A DNA stretch of 64,000 bases from Clostridium sp. CMCC3677 (lineage in GTDB: Bacteria > Bacillota > Clostridia > Clostridiales > Clostridiaceae): NCBI RefSeq assembly GCF_023845585.1, contig NZ_JAMQHS010000007.1, forward strand, positions 177,117 to 241,116, in the 5' to 3' direction. Below the pieces are notes generated by a model. It saw only the letters and a list, made by a program, of their open reading frames with translations. It ran no database searches and was not told where the DNA came from. Numbering within the stretch: the stretch's first letter is position 1; every line of letters starts with the position of its first letter. Position numbers and translations under genes: made by a program. Below are positions 1 through 8,695 of this stretch, piece by piece.

Positions 1-669
1 ACTTATTAATTCCTGTAATGCTAAATGTATATGTACACCTACATTTATAGGGTCTATTGTTTGATTTGGCATAGCCCCATGTCCACCTTGCCCTTTAATA
101 AAAATCTTAAAAATATCTGAAGAAGCTGCACAATATCCTGTGCTATAAGCTAAATATCCTGTTGGCATAATTTTAGATAATATATGCATTCCAAATGCAC
201 TATCTACTTTAGGACTTTCTAATACTCCTGCATCTATCATTGCTTTTGCTCCTCCCAGACCTTCTTCGTCTGGTTGAAACATAAGTTTAACTGTTCCTTC
301 TAGTTCATCTTCTTTTTCCTTTAATAACTTGGCAGCACCTAATAACATTGCTGTATGGGTGTCATGACCACAAGTATGAGCACATTGTGTCTTTGAAGAA
401 AATTTTAATCCACTTTCTTCTTTCATTGGCAAAGCATCCATATCAGCTCTTAACAATATTACTTTCCCGTTTCTTTTTCCTCCTATTGTTGCCACTATTC
501 CACTCTTGCATATTTCTTCTGGACTACATCCTATTTCTTTAAGTTTTTCTATTACATATTCTTTAGTTATAGGTAATTCATTTCCAAGTTCCGCATTTTC
601 ATGTAAAAACCTTCTATTTTTTATAATTTCTTCTTCAATTTCCTTTGATCTTTCAAAAAATCCACACAT
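1..669 (-). CDS. M20 family amidohydrolase / N-acyl-amino-acid hydrolase, C-terminus cut by the window edge
   Basis: The first 223 codons of a zinc-dependent M20 peptidase/amidohydrolase of the N-acyl-L-amino-acid (hippurate hydrolase-like) group; the rest lies beyond base 1. Visible family marks are RRFLHENAELGNE near residue 20, the metal-site stretch AHTCGHDTHTAMLLGAA near residue 95 (Cys and His ligands), FQPDEEGLGGAKAMI with the catalytic/ligand glutamates near residue 135, and a HGAMPNQTIDP loop near residue 205. The ATG at 669 is preceded by AGAGGTG at a normal distance. The family hydrolyses acylated or aryl-conjugated amino acids in the cytoplasm; the exact substrate cannot be told. 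The gene is read alone, with 203 bases between it and the next gene upstream. Confidence 0.93.
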   Translation of the reverse strand, partial: MCGFFERSKEIEEEIIKNRRFLHENAELGNELPITKEYVIEKLKEIGCSPEEICKSGIVATIGGKRNGKVILLRADMDALPMKEESGLKFSSKTQCAHTCGHDTHTAMLLGAAKLLKEKEDELEGTVKLMFQPDEEGLGGAKAMIDAGVLESPKVDSAFGMHILSKIMPTGYLAYSTGYCAASSDIFKIFIKGQGGHGAMPNQTIDPINVGVHIHLALQELIS

Positions 670-872
670 ATTTGTACACCTCTACTACTTTATTATTTAA
701 AAATTTAATCTTATTATATGTATTTTTATAATAAACTATATTAGTTTCTAATACTTTCTATAAATAAACCTTATGATAACATTACGAAAGTATTATCATG
801 TGATTTAAAGTTTCCACTTAACATACAATTTATCTAAATAAGTTTTATTAAAAATCTATTTATTATATACAT

Positions 873-1337
873 TTAAATATATTCTATATTATTTTTTTCA
901 CACCAATCAATAGCTAATTTGTATTCAGTATTTTCTCTATAATCATACCATTCACTAAGATGTTCAATATTTTCAATATATTCTCTTAGTTTACGTAATG
1001 AATATTTTTCTTGTAATTCTTCTAATTTCTTATCTTTAAAGTTTTCATCATCTAAAGACTTACAAAAATCTATCATCATTCCATATTCATTTATCTCATC
1101 TTCATTTGGTAATTGAATATAGTCTTCAAAGTTTTCCTTTAAATCATGCAAACAGATTATTAATTCCCTTTCCCACTCCTCAAAATTTTCAAGATTGTTA
1201 ATATCATCTGCTTTATAATTTGAAGTACTTTCATCTTCTAAATATATAATTACACCTGTTTTTTTATTGTAATAATGACTCAATAATTCTCCTTCAAATT
1301 CTATTGCCTCTATTACATCACTTAAATTTACTTGCAT
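873..1337 (-). CDS. UPF0158 family acidic protein, function unknown
   Basis: A 154-residue acidic protein without membrane segments or signal peptide. The layout matches UPF0158: an opening like VNLSDVIEAIEFEGELLSHY, a short strand where the family reads residue conservation after an NKKTG turn, and a C-terminal half ending in EWYDYRENTEYKLAIDWCEKNNI, the most characteristic part. No catalytic motif is visible and no role is established for the family. It is a single gene: the flanking genes on the same strand lie about 200 bases away on each side. Family assignment is by remembered similarity and not by search. Confidence 0.75.
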   Translation of the reverse strand: MQVNLSDVIEAIEFEGELLSHYYNKKTGVIIYLEDESTSNYKADDINNLENFEEWERELIICLHDLKENFEDYIQLPNEDEINEYGMMIDFCKSLDDENFKDKKLEELQEKYSLRKLREYIENIEHLSEWYDYRENTEYKLAIDWCEKNNIEYI

Positions 1338-1494
1338 GTTTTTACCTCTTCAATTATATTTTAAGTTAATACTTTTATGTAAAGTATATTATACTCTAGC
1401 TTGATTACATAAAACATTTATTATTATAATCATTACACTTTTGTTTGTAATTCATACCATTCTTCTTATTTAAGTTAAATTATTAATATAAGAA

Positions 1495-1525
1495 GATCTG
1501 CATCAAATTCATTTTGATACAGACC
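1495..1525 (-). terminator. Rho-independent terminator after the HAD phosphatase gene
   Basis: A 12-bp nearly perfect stem (GTCTGTATCAAA pairing with TTTGATGCAGAT) around a short loop, followed on the minus strand by a T-rich stretch. It lies just beyond the stop of the phosphatase gene. Confidence 0.6.
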
Positions 1526-1536
1526 CTAAATCAAAT

Positions 1537-2418
1537 CTATTTAATCATATTATCCATTTCATTATTAAGAACATTGTGAATAGCTTTTGCAACACCAAAA
1601 TTATCATTACTATCTGTTATGTATTTAGCTATATCCTTAACTTCTGGTATTGCATTTTTCATAGCAACACTTTCTTCAAATATTTCAAACATTGAGTAGT
1701 CATTAAAACTATCTCCAAGAATCATAACATTCTTTATGTCTATATCCATTTTTTTAGCTACTTGTTCTAAAATGATTCCTTTTTGAGCATTTAAATCAGT
1801 TATTTCTATATTGTCATCAAATGATGATGATATTGCGAGTCCTTCAAGCTTTCCAATAGTCTTTTTCATTTTATCTATTAGCTCTACATCTTTATGAAAT
1901 GCTACAAATTTTCTTACTTCTATTCCATCTTTAAAAAATTTTTCTACATCTTCAATATATTTTAAACTTGTAAAAAATCCTTCTTTTTCTGCCATTTTTC
2001 TAGCTTCATCTTCTGTTAAGTTAGGATTAAAAGTCAAAGTTCTAAACACAACCTCTTGAAGTGCCTCTTCTCTTGTAGATGTAGTAAATACACCTTTATC
2101 CGTAAATATACGCGCTGGTAATTTATTTTCATCTAATATCTCTATTATTTGTTTTACATACTTTTCGTTTATATTTATTACCTTTAAAATATTACCATCT
2201 TCATCTCTATACTCTGCTCCATTAGAAAGAATACATTGACATTTTATATTATGCTTATCTAATATGCCTTTAACACTATCGTACTCTCTACCTGTAGATA
2301 TTGTAAATATTATTCCAGCCTCTTCTGCTTTTCTAATTGCATCAACTGTTTCTTCATCTATATCATGGTTATTATTTAATAAAGTACCATCCATATCTGA
2401 TGCTATAAGTTTTATCAT
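1537..2418 (-). CDS. Cof-type HAD-IIB family phosphatase
   Basis: A 293-residue haloacid-dehalogenase phosphatase of the Cof/YkrA group. Motif I is ASDMDGTLLN near residue 10 (nucleophile and acid Asp), motif II ISTGRE near residue 40, motif III Lys around residue 205 (NAQKG) and motif IV ILGDSFNDYSMFE near residue 230. The IIB cap lies between motifs II and III. These enzymes remove phosphate from small sugars, flavin or pyridoxal precursors; the substrate here is open. A GTG three codons upstream (2427) is possible, but the ATG at 2418 has GGAG eight bases before it and is preferred. It is monocistronic, with its own terminator. Confidence 0.92.
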   Translation of the reverse strand: MIKLIASDMDGTLLNNNHDIDEETVDAIRKAEEAGIIFTISTGREYDSVKGILDKHNIKCQCILSNGAEYRDEDGNILKVININEKYVKQIIEILDENKLPARIFTDKGVFTTSTREEALQEVVFRTLTFNPNLTEDEARKMAEKEGFFTSLKYIEDVEKFFKDGIEVRKFVAFHKDVELIDKMKKTIGKLEGLAISSSFDDNIEITDLNAQKGIILEQVAKKMDIDIKNVMILGDSFNDYSMFEIFEESVAMKNAIPEVKDIAKYITDSNDNFGVAKAIHNVLNNEMDNMIK

Positions 2419-2541
2419 TAGAATCACTCCATTCTCAATATAGTTTATTATCCTTAATATATAGTATCATGTATTCTGCATAAAATTATATAATAATTAA
2501 AATTTTTCTTACTATATTAAAATTGTCTTCTAAATTTAAGT

Positions 2542-4302
2542 CTATTTAAGAGTCTTCTGTATATCTGATATTATTATCTCTTCAGTTAGGTGATAACGTT
2601 CATATAGCTCTTCTAATGGTACACTGTCAGTAAATTCTTTTGAAGCACCAAAGTTTAGTACTTTCATTTCTTTATCTCCATAGAACCTTGAAATTTTTTC
2701 TCCAAATCCCCCATCAAGTATTCCATCTTCTAATGTTATTACTAGCTTATGATTATCTAATAATTCATTTAATAGATCTTTATCTATTCCACTTATGAAT
2801 CTAGGATTAATTAATGTAGCATTTATTCCTGTTGATTCTTTTAATCTCTTTTGTACCTTTTCTCCAAGATCATAGAAACTTCCAAGAGCAATGATTGCTA
2901 CTTCATTTCCATCTTTAACCTTCTTATAAGTGTTTAACTTATCAAAGTTAGGTTCAATTTTAACTCCGCTTGATACTACAGTCATATTTGGAACACGTAT
3001 TGCTACTGGATATTTATCTTGTTCTATTCCCCATTCCATCATTGCAATATATTCTTCTTTGTTTGTTGGTGCAAGATATACTATATTAGGAATATTAGAT
3101 ATTAATGGTATATCAAATATTCCAAGATGTGTTACATCTCCACCACTTATGCCTCCACCATGAACCATAATAAGTGCCGAATTATTATTTATAGCAAGAT
3201 CTTGAGATAATTGATCATAAGTTCTTTGGATAAATGAACTTACAAAAGATGCAACTGGCTTGCCTCCTTGTGATGCTATTCCTGATGCCAGTGCTATAGC
3301 ATGTTCCTCTGCTATTCCAACATCTATAAATTGATCTTTAAATTCATGTCTAAATGAACTTAAACCTACTGAAGCTGGGGTAGCAGCTGTTATTGCTACA
3401 ATACTGCTATCTTTTCTTGCTTTTTGTGATAAAATTTCTCCTGCAATATTTCCATATGTCTCACTAGCACTTTTCACTAAAGATTCTTTGGTTTTTAAGT
3501 CAAATGGCATTACCCAATGAAAAGCTTCTTTGTTTTGCATTGCATCTTCATATCCTTTTCCTTTAACTGTATGCATATGAACTACAACTGGATGATCTAT
3601 ATCTTTAACTTTTGAAAATGTTTCAATTAATGATTCAATATCATTTCCATCTTTAACATAATGATAATCAAATCCTAAAGATTTAAAAAAATTATTTTCT
3701 GCTTTTCCATTAGTTTTACGAAGTAAAGCTAAATTTTGATAAAGTCCACCATAATTTTCTGCTATAGACATATCATTATCATTTACAAGTATTATTATAT
3801 TTTTTCCTGATGCAGATGCATTATTTAAGCCTTCATAAGCTTCTCCCCCACTTAAAGATCCATCACCTATAACAGCTATAATATTTTCCGTATTTCCCTT
3901 TACATCACGTGCTTTTGCCAATCCACACGCTAAACTAATTGAAGTTGATGTATGCCCCACTGTAAAGAAATCATATTCACTTTCATTTTGTGAAGTATAT
4001 CCTGTAACACTTTTATATTCATCTGGATTTGTAAATGCATTTTTTCTTCCAGTTAAAATTTTATGTGTATATGATTGATGTGAAACATCATAAACAATCT
4101 TATCTATTGGTGAATTAAATACACAATGAAGTGCTATTGTTGCTTCAACCATACCTAAGTTTGATCCAAAGTGTCCACCAGTCTTACTTACTCTTGTTAT
4201 TAAAATTTCTCTTATTTCATTAGATAATAATTTTAATTCCTCATTATTAAGTCCTTTTAAGTCTTTTGGCTCATTAATTCTATTTAAAATATTCAATGAC
4301 AT
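2542..4302 (-). CDS. 1-deoxy-D-xylulose-5-phosphate synthase-like thiamine-diphosphate enzyme (divergent paralogue)
   Basis: A 586-residue member of the Dxs family, shorter than the usual ~620. The ThDP/Mg site is intact: SHQSYTHKILTGR near residue 75, IGDGSLSGGEAYEGLNNA (146-163) and the activating glutamate in IDVGIAEEHAIALA (about 332). The canonical DRAG motif, which supplies an arginine for the phosphate of glyceraldehyde 3-phosphate, here reads VHGGG (380-384), and the LRC segment carrying a second such arginine reads LIS (400-402). A third arginine appears kept in YPVAIRVP. It may therefore use another acceptor aldehyde; a housekeeping dxs is expected elsewhere. SD GGAGG precedes the ATG. 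It is transcribed from a MerR-type promoter shared back-to-back with the regulator gene. Confidence 0.85.
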   Translation of the reverse strand: MSLNILNRINEPKDLKGLNNEELKLLSNEIREILITRVSKTGGHFGSNLGMVEATIALHCVFNSPIDKIVYDVSHQSYTHKILTGRKNAFTNPDEYKSVTGYTSQNESEYDFFTVGHTSTSISLACGLAKARDVKGNTENIIAVIGDGSLSGGEAYEGLNNASASGKNIIILVNDNDMSIAENYGGLYQNLALLRKTNGKAENNFFKSLGFDYHYVKDGNDIESLIETFSKVKDIDHPVVVHMHTVKGKGYEDAMQNKEAFHWVMPFDLKTKESLVKSASETYGNIAGEILSQKARKDSSIVAITAATPASVGLSSFRHEFKDQFIDVGIAEEHAIALASGIASQGGKPVASFVSSFIQRTYDQLSQDLAINNNSALIMVHGGGISGGDVTHLGIFDIPLISNIPNIVYLAPTNKEEYIAMMEWGIEQDKYPVAIRVPNMTVVSSGVKIEPNFDKLNTYKKVKDGNEVAIIALGSFYDLGEKVQKRLKESTGINATLINPRFISGIDKDLLNELLDNHKLVITLEDGILDGGFGEKISRFYGDKEMKVLNFGASKEFTDSVPLEELYERYHLTEEIIISDIQKTLK

Positions 4303-4358
4303 ACTAATGCCTCCTAATTTTTTTAAGTTTTAAAGCAGTAATGCTTGCTATGTTGATT

Positions 4359-4389
4359 AGTATAAAACTTAGAGTTAACTCTAAGTCAA
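4359..4389 (-). promoter_or_regulatory. MerR-type promoter of the Dxs-like gene (19-bp spacer with palindrome)
   Basis: On the minus strand TTGACT (4384-4389) and TATACT (4359-4364) are separated by exactly 19 bases. The spacer lies within a perfect 20-bp palindrome, ACTTAGAGTTAACTCTAAGT (4367-4386). Overlong 19-bp spacers filled by a dyad are the signature of promoters that MerR proteins activate by DNA distortion. The same dyad core recurs in the promoter of the divergent regulator. Confidence 0.85.
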
Positions 4390-4426
4390 TAGATAATTTC
4401 TAATAATTATTTTTTCTAACTTTTTC

Positions 4427-4457
4427 TTTACTTAGAGTTGACTCTAATTGGTATAAT
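4427..4457 (+). promoter_or_regulatory. MerR-type promoter of the regulator gene (autoregulation)
   Basis: TTTACT (4427-4432) and TATAAT (4452-4457) are 19 bases apart, and the dyad TTAGAGTTGACTCTAA (4432-4447) sits in the spacer. It matches the palindrome in the divergent promoter, so the regulator very probably controls itself and the Dxs-like gene together. Confidence 0.82.
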
Positions 4458-4488
4458 ATAATATCACTTATTTTTAGGAGGTAACATA

Positions 4489-4863
4489 ATGCCATATACT
4501 ATTAAAGAAGTAGCTGAAAAATATAACTTATCAGTTCATACTCTTCGCTATTATGAAAAAGAAGGTTTACTTCCATTTATTGAACGTAATAAACAGGGTA
4601 ATAGAATTTTTAGTGATAAGGACTTGGAATGGCTTAATATAATATGTTGTTTAAAAAATACTAATATGCCAATAGCTAAAATCAAAGAATACGTTGATTT
4701 ATGCATAGAAGGTCCTGAAACCATTTGTAAGCGTGAAGATATACTTTTAAGACATAAAAAATATATAGAAAGTGAAATAGAAAATTTTAATTCATATCTT
4801 AGAGTTGTAGATAATAAGATAAATCATTATATTAAAGAACAAAAGTCTATAATTTGTAAGTAA
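4489..4863 (+). CDS. MerR family transcriptional regulator
   Basis: A 124-residue regulator with the MerR winged helix at the N-terminus: YTIKEVAEKYNLSVHTLRYYEKEGL at residues 3-27, then the wing with NRIFSDKDLEWL. A coiled-coil dimerisation helix follows (DILLRHKKYIESEIENFNSYL, about 83-103) and then a very short C-terminus. There is no effector domain and no metal-site cysteine array; the few cysteines (CCLKN, DLCIEGPETIC) are scattered. It resembles the YyaN/TipA-type small-molecule or redox subgroup more than the heavy-metal sensors. SD AGGAGG precedes the ATG. It is divergent from the Dxs-like gene and shares operator dyads with it. Confidence 0.93.
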   Translation: MPYTIKEVAEKYNLSVHTLRYYEKEGLLPFIERNKQGNRIFSDKDLEWLNIICCLKNTNMPIAKIKEYVDLCIEGPETICKREDILLRHKKYIESEIENFNSYLRVVDNKINHYIKEQKSIICK

Positions 4864-4934
4864 AAGTATAGATTTTTTTCTAAATATAATTTAAATGTTA
4901 AAATTGAGAAAATAGTTTAATTATTAGTTTAGCT

Positions 4935-4982
4935 ATAAAAATCCACGATAATATAATCAAAACATTACCGCGGATTTTATAG
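4935..4982. terminator. Bidirectional hairpin terminator between convergent genes; member of the CCACG/CGTGG repeat group
   Basis: CTATAAAAATCCACG pairs with CGCGGATTTTATAG with one bulge and one mismatch, leaving A and T tracts on both sides. It separates the convergent merR and yjeM genes. The ATCCACG / GGATTTTATAG arms match other intergenic repeats near 16.2, 32.0 and 42.9 kb. Confidence 0.7.
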
Positions 4983-4983
4983 T

Positions 4984-6495
4984 TTATTCTAAAAAATCAT
5001 CTTTATTTTTCTTTTCATAGCTGCCATACATTAACCACGCAACTACTGAGAAGATTAAGGGGCCAGCTACACTCCAAATTGTTGTTTGCATATCCCCTTC
5101 TATAGCTGGCTGTATTATACAAAATAAATTAGCGAGTCCTACTGTTAAAACAACTATACAAGTCCAAAAATTTGCAATTCCTTGAGTTTTGAACACTACG
5201 AATGGTTTATTGATTTCTGTTTTCTTCTTAAAATACGGGAATGCAAGAGCTATGAACACATATGGCAGTGTCATAGCTACGTTAGTCATGGAAACAAGTA
5301 TATTGAAGAATGCAGCCATTGAGCTTCCTCCAAAAGCTACCAATCCTATCATTACACAAACTATGGTAGCTTGAATCCACATAGCATTAATAGGCAATCC
5401 GTGTTTAGTTTCTCCAATTTTTCCAGGCCATAATTTAGTAGGTGTGCCTTCAATTATCTGCTTTAATGGTGAATACATAAGTGTAAAAAATGCGCCGGAT
5501 AATGCTAGAAACATTGAAAGTCCAACATATCTTGCAACCCCCTTACCTAAAACTATAGCCATGTTCTCGCTTGCTCCAAAAGCTGTACCAAGTGAATATC
5601 CCAGATTAGACATAACTATATAACTTGCATTTCCCAGATTAACTTCCTTAATCCCCATTACACTTTCCCAATTAGTAAATACACCAATGAACAGTATTCC
5701 TAATGAATATCCTACTGAGATTATAGCTGCTGAAATAAGAATTCCTTTGGGAAAAATTTTTTCTGGCTTTTCAGTTTGATCAACTAATCCACCCACAGCC
5801 TCTATTCCTCCATAAGCGAATAGAGCATATACTACAAATGCTAACGAAGCAATTATATCTCCAATATATTTAGGATTTGGCGTTTGTGTAAATGATTTAA
5901 CTCCTTCAATTGGCTCAGCTAAATTTCCATGGTTCCCTAAAAATACTGCTATAGCACCAGTCCAAAGGAATATATTCAATAATAAAACTGCTGTTCCACC
6001 TAATGATGTTACTTTCTTTATCTTATCCATCCCTTTGGTTGATGTATAAGTTACTACTAGTATCCATATAATTCCTAAAACTCCCAAAACTTGTGGTCCT
6101 TGAATACCAAATAAAGCCCAGCTTTGTGTTGTATCTTTTCCGAATATAGCATTTGATACTGGAATCCACATACCAGATGCAACGTTAACCATCCAAGTTA
6201 CATAAGAAAAATACCACATAAATGTTCCTATGAATGCGAATCTTGGTCCAATGGATTTCTTCATCCATGAATAGATTCCACCTTTTTCATCCTTAAAAGC
6301 AGAACCAAATTCAGCTACCATTAATGCAAACGGAACAAAAAAGGTTATTCCTGAAAAAATGTACCAAGGAATAGCTGCATAACCCATCTTGTAAAATGAT
6401 CTTGGAATATTGTTAAATCCATAAACAGATGTAAAAATCATTAATATCAAAGGTACCAAGGTTAATTTTTTTGTTGATTTTACGCTTGACTTCAT
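4984..6495 (-). CDS. yjeM: YjeM-type APC family amino acid permease
   Basis: A 503-residue integral membrane protein of the amino acid-polyamine-organocation superfamily with about 12 hydrophobic segments. It follows Escherichia coli YjeM nearly block for block as I recall it: LILMIFTSVYGFNN at the start, PFALMVAEFGSAF, GGIYSWM with GPRFAFIGTFMWYFSYV, FVVYALFAYGGIEAVGGLVD and SLSMFLA-like FFTLMYSPLKQIIEGTP. The GadC/YjeM branch exchanges or imports amino acids; the substrate of YjeM is not established. SD GGAGG precedes the ATG. It is monocistronic and divergent from the riboswitch-controlled lysine permease. Confidence 0.87.
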   Translation of the reverse strand: MKSSVKSTKKLTLVPLILMIFTSVYGFNNIPRSFYKMGYAAIPWYIFSGITFFVPFALMVAEFGSAFKDEKGGIYSWMKKSIGPRFAFIGTFMWYFSYVTWMVNVASGMWIPVSNAIFGKDTTQSWALFGIQGPQVLGVLGIIWILVVTYTSTKGMDKIKKVTSLGGTAVLLLNIFLWTGAIAVFLGNHGNLAEPIEGVKSFTQTPNPKYIGDIIASLAFVVYALFAYGGIEAVGGLVDQTEKPEKIFPKGILISAAIISVGYSLGILFIGVFTNWESVMGIKEVNLGNASYIVMSNLGYSLGTAFGASENMAIVLGKGVARYVGLSMFLALSGAFFTLMYSPLKQIIEGTPTKLWPGKIGETKHGLPINAMWIQATIVCVMIGLVAFGGSSMAAFFNILVSMTNVAMTLPYVFIALAFPYFKKKTEINKPFVVFKTQGIANFWTCIVVLTVGLANLFCIIQPAIEGDMQTTIWSVAGPLIFSVVAWLMYGSYEKKNKDDFLE

Positions 6496-6704
6496 TTTTT
6501 TCCTCCTTATTTTAAATTTGTTAAATATTTTCTTTCATATTTTCTAAACTGTTGTTTTATTTCAATTACAACAACAATACTTTTTCCATATTACATTATT
6601 TTTATGTATCAACTCTAATAACTAAATTGCACCACATAGAATTCATATAACTAAGAAGAAAAATCTCTCAATATTATTATATAATGTAAATACATTATTT
6701 TTTA

Positions 6705-6733
6705 TTGACTTATTTATAATTTTACGCCATAAT
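6705..6733 (+). promoter_or_regulatory. Promoter of the lysine riboswitch / lysP transcript
   Basis: TTGACT (6705-6710), 17-base spacer, CATAAT (6728-6733). A transcript would begin about 6740, just ahead of the riboswitch. Confidence 0.65.
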
Positions 6734-6758
6734 TATGTATGAATTAAAAAGTAAATAA

Positions 6759-6926
6759 CTTAGATAGAGGCGCGAAATTTAATAGTAGTATTATGGAGGT
6801 AAGCTCAATGAAGTAATACGAAAGGAACTTTCGCCGAAGTAAATAGTTGATTGCTTTCATGCTATTTACTGGTCTTATGTAAAATATATATAAGACTGTC
6901 ACAAATTATTTTGTGGAGAGCTATTT
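6759..6926 (+). promoter_or_regulatory. Lysine riboswitch (L-box)
   Basis: The segment follows the L-box consensus through its whole length: AGATAGAGGCGCGAA at the 5' side, AGTA and the P2 loops, TTTCGCCGAAGTAAATA, the P4 hairpin closing in ATTTACTGGTCTTATGT, and the 3' side ACTGTCAC...TGTGGAGAGCTAT that closes P1. It binds lysine and switches off the downstream gene when lysine is plentiful. An intrinsic terminator follows at 6982, so control is probably at transcription. The controlled gene is the permease at 7203. Confidence 0.97.
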
Positions 6927-6981
6927 TCAATGGAAATTTACGATATTGTAATATTTATTTAAATATACAACTTTCGTATTT

Positions 6982-7012
6982 ATGTCATGAGTATATGCTC
7001 ATGGCATTTTTT
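6982..7012 (+). terminator. Intrinsic terminator of the lysine riboswitch expression platform
   Basis: ATGTCATGAG pairs with CTCATGGCAT around a short loop and is followed by six T. It stands about 55 bases after the riboswitch P1 stem, as expected for the OFF-state terminator. Confidence 0.8.
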
Positions 7013-7021
7013 ATTGTTTAA

Positions 7022-7139
7022 AGCACATAAAAAAATCGCCAAGGCGACTGTGGAAACGTCGATTTTTTAGCCATGCACCCTTTCTAAACGCAGTGCAGGA
7101 ATAATGGTGCAGCATTGGTCTATTATTTTTTCATGTGCC
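7022..7139 (+). repeat. 118-bp imperfect inverted-repeat element between the riboswitch terminator and lysP
   Basis: The ends pair as GCACATAAAAAAAT with ATTTTTTCATGTGC. Inside are a second terminator-like hairpin (AAAAAAATCG with CGATTTTTT, 7029-7068) and TGCACC paired with GGTGCA (7075-7113). The element lies in the untranslated leader. It may be a small inserted palindromic element or a second regulatory hairpin. Confidence 0.6.
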
Positions 7140-7202
7140 TAAATCTTTATATTATCTTAGTTACTTACTTATGGAAATTTAAACCATAAGGAGGATAAAA
7201 AA

Positions 7203-8672
7203 ATGAGTGAAGAAAAAAATGAATTAAAAAGAAGTTTAAAAGCAAGACACTTAAACATGATAGCAATAGGTGGTTCTATTGGTACTGGTATATTTCTTGC
7301 AATGGGTGATACCTTACATGTAGCTGGACCCGGCGGTGCATTGGTAGCTTATGGATTAGTTGGCATCATGGTATACTTTTTAATAACTAGCTTGGGAGAA
7401 ATGGCAACTTATATGCCAATTGCTGGCTCTTTTAGTTCCTATGCTAATAAATTTATTGATCCAGCACTTGGATTTGCCCTTGGATGGAACTATTGGTACA
7501 ACTGGGCTATAACAATAGCAGCAGAAATGGTTGCCGGTTCTTTAATTATGAAGTATTGGTTTCCAAATGTAAATGCATTATTCTGGAGTATATTATTTTT
7601 AACAATAATAGTAGGTTTAAACATTTTATCATCAAAAGCATATGGTGAATCAGAATTTTGGTTTGCTGGAGTTAAAGTAGTTACAGTTCTTATATTTTTA
7701 GTAATAGGTGTTTTAATGATTTTAGGTATAATGGGTGGAAATGAAATAGGATTTCATAACTATACTATAGCTGATGGTCCATTTCATGGAGGTATTAAGT
7801 CTATATTTTCTATATTCTTAATTGCAGGTTTTTCTTTTCAAGGAACTGAACTTATAGGAGTTGCTGCTGGTGAAAGTGAAAATCCTGAAAAAACTATACC
7901 CAAAGCTATACATTCAATATTTTGGAGAATATTAATATTTTACTTAGGAACAATAATTGTCTTAGGTGCTATAATACCATTTACTAGTGCAGGACTTGAT
8001 ACAAGTCCCTTTACAATGGTATTTGAAAGAGCTGGTATAGCAGGAGCAGCTTCCTTAATGAATGCAGTTATATTAACTTCTGTATTATCTGCTGGTAACT
8101 CTGGCATGTATGCATCAAGTAGAATGCTTTTTTCCATGGCTAAAGAGGGTATGGCCCCTAAAATATTTGCTAAAACCAATAAAAAAGGAGTACCTGTAAA
8201 TGCTGTACTTTTAACTACATTAATTGCTTCAGCTTGTTTTTTAACTGGTATATTTGCTGAAAGTACCGTTTATGTTTGGCTTGTTGCTGCATCTGGTCTT
8301 GCTGGATTTATAGCTTGGGTAGGTATAGCCATATGTCACTATAGATTTAGAAAAGCATTTATTCACCAAGGTAAGGATTTAAAAAGTTTAAAATACAAAG
8401 CTATATTATATCCATTTGGACCTATATTAGCTTTAATAATGTGTACAATCATAATGTTGGGACAAGGCTACTCATGTATAAAACCCGATGGAATTGATTG
8501 GCAAGGTTTAATTGCATCTTATATAGGAATTCCCCTATTTCTTGCATTGTATATAGGTTATAAAATTAAACATAAAACTAAAGTTATTTCTTTAGATGAT
8601 GTTAATTTAAATTTCTCTGAAAATAATAATGATTTAGAGGAAGTTAAATTCAAAACATCAGAATCAGTATAA
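7203..8672 (+). CDS. lysP: Lysine-specific permease (AAT family)
   Basis: A 489-residue, 12-segment amino acid transporter of the AAT branch of the APC superfamily. The first helix carries KARHLNMIAIGGSIGTGIFL (13-32), the substrate-binding GSIGTG loop. Further family marks are LGEMATYMPIAGSFSSYANKFID, GWNYWYNWAI, and FSIFLIAGFSFQGTELIGVAAGE in helix 6. It imports lysine in symport with protons. The assignment to lysine rests on close similarity to LysP-type permeases and on the lysine riboswitch in its leader. The SD AAGGAGG lies eight bases before the ATG. Transcription probably ends at the palindromic repeat after the gene. Confidence 0.93.
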   Translation: MSEEKNELKRSLKARHLNMIAIGGSIGTGIFLAMGDTLHVAGPGGALVAYGLVGIMVYFLITSLGEMATYMPIAGSFSSYANKFIDPALGFALGWNYWYNWAITIAAEMVAGSLIMKYWFPNVNALFWSILFLTIIVGLNILSSKAYGESEFWFAGVKVVTVLIFLVIGVLMILGIMGGNEIGFHNYTIADGPFHGGIKSIFSIFLIAGFSFQGTELIGVAAGESENPEKTIPKAIHSIFWRILIFYLGTIIVLGAIIPFTSAGLDTSPFTMVFERAGIAGAASLMNAVILTSVLSAGNSGMYASSRMLFSMAKEGMAPKIFAKTNKKGVPVNAVLLTTLIASACFLTGIFAESTVYVWLVAASGLAGFIAWVGIAICHYRFRKAFIHQGKDLKSLKYKAILYPFGPILALIMCTIIMLGQGYSCIKPDGIDWQGLIASYIGIPLFLALYIGYKIKHKTKVISLDDVNLNFSENNNDLEEVKFKTSESV

Positions 8673-8695
8673 TTGACATAATAAAATTTAAATGT

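Noticed and set aside
348..700. Two plus-strand open frames of 64 codons
   Set aside because: They lie antisense to the M20 amidohydrolase, have no ribosome site, and show hydrophobic low-complexity text typical of reversed AT-rich coding sequence.
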